Shown one piece after another: positions 5,437-5,497 of a stretch of DNA of 5,497 nt. The notes beneath the pieces are model-generated. The model worked only from the letters and a program-made list of their open reading frames with translations. It was not told where the DNA came from and ran no database searches. Both the position numbers and the translations under genes were made by a program. The DNA is taken from positions 1 through 5,497 of the forward strand of contig NNSL01000307.1 in the NCBI GenBank assembly GCA_003123965.1, read 5' to 3'. The DNA is from Balneolaceae bacterium SMO_bin1. Lineage in GTDB: Bacteria; Bacteroidota; Rhodothermia; Balneolales; Balneolaceae. How positions within the stretch are numbered: the stretch's first letter is position 1; every line of letters begins with the position of its first letter.

Positions 5437-5437
5437 T

Positions 5438-5497
5438 ATGCAGCTCTTAGTAAATGTAGATCACGTAGCTACTCTTCGAAACGCCCGGGGTGAAGGC
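5438..5497 (+). CDS. pdxJ: Pyridoxine 5'-phosphate synthase, N-terminal part (cut by window edge)
   Basis: Only the first 20 codons are in the window, and they read M-Q-L-L-V-N-V-D-H-V-A-T-L-R-N-A-R-G-E-G. This is the signature start of PdxJ: first barrel strand V-N-x-D-H-x-A-T-L-R-N-A-R-G, with the substrate/phosphate-binding Asp, His and Arg residues. PdxJ is a cytoplasmic TIM-barrel enzyme that condenses 3-amino-2-oxopropyl phosphate with deoxyxylulose 5-phosphate to pyridoxine 5'-phosphate in the DXP-dependent vitamin B6 pathway. It is the only plus-strand gene seen and is divergent from the NlpC/P60 gene, with 90 bp between the two starts. The ribosome site is weak (GAAAG about seven bases upstream). 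The identification rests on a short but highly diagnostic stretch. Confidence 0.9.
   Translation, partial: MQLLVNVDHVATLRNARGEG

Overview
The window looks like an ordinary stretch of chromosome from a free-living Gram-negative bacterium of the Bacteroidota/Rhodothermota/Balneolota kind. This placement is an inference from the gene mix, moderate GC, AT-rich gaps and mostly weak Shine-Dalgarno signals, and it is not proven. No mobile element, CRISPR array, tRNA or rRNA was seen. Almost everything is on the minus strand; only a gene cut by the right edge is on the plus strand.

Left part (1-1725, minus strand): a redox and peroxide-defence block. Reading in the direction of transcription it is thioredoxin (1725-1399), an OsmC/Ohr-family protein whose start overlaps the thioredoxin stop by ATGA (1402-953), and a Dps ferritin-like protein 36 bp further on (916-438). 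A 12-bp hairpin at 378-424 then closes the unit. After 289 bp comes the N-terminus of an Rrf2-family regulator (148 to the left edge). The dps gene is split by a one-base frameshift in a run of six T. The two halves together give a complete 159-residue Dps. The break may be a sequencing or assembly indel, a true lesion, or a programmed -1 frameshift, because the run forms a T TTT TTG slippery heptamer.

Middle (1726-4728): a 312-bp gap holds a short, apparently coding, start-less stretch (1783-1950) and some inverted repeats. Next come a family III (CaiB/BaiF) CoA-transferase (3108-2038) and, after a 180-bp gap with a terminator-like hairpin, an exported metal-dependent amidohydrolase (4728-3289). 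These two show no obvious pathway link.

Right part (4729-5497): a 14-bp perfect inverted repeat (4750-4804) fills the gap upstream of the amidohydrolase. Then come an NlpC/P60 lipoprotein peptidase (5347-4808, apparent TTG start) and a roughly 90-bp divergent intergenic region with a possible 11-codon leader ORF. The 5' end of pdxJ (vitamin B6 synthesis) runs off the right edge on the plus strand.

No clearly new system is present. The items most worth checking are the dps frameshift, the coupled trx-osmC-dps unit next to an Rrf2 regulator, the unexplained 1783-1950 segment, and the 4750-4804 repeat.
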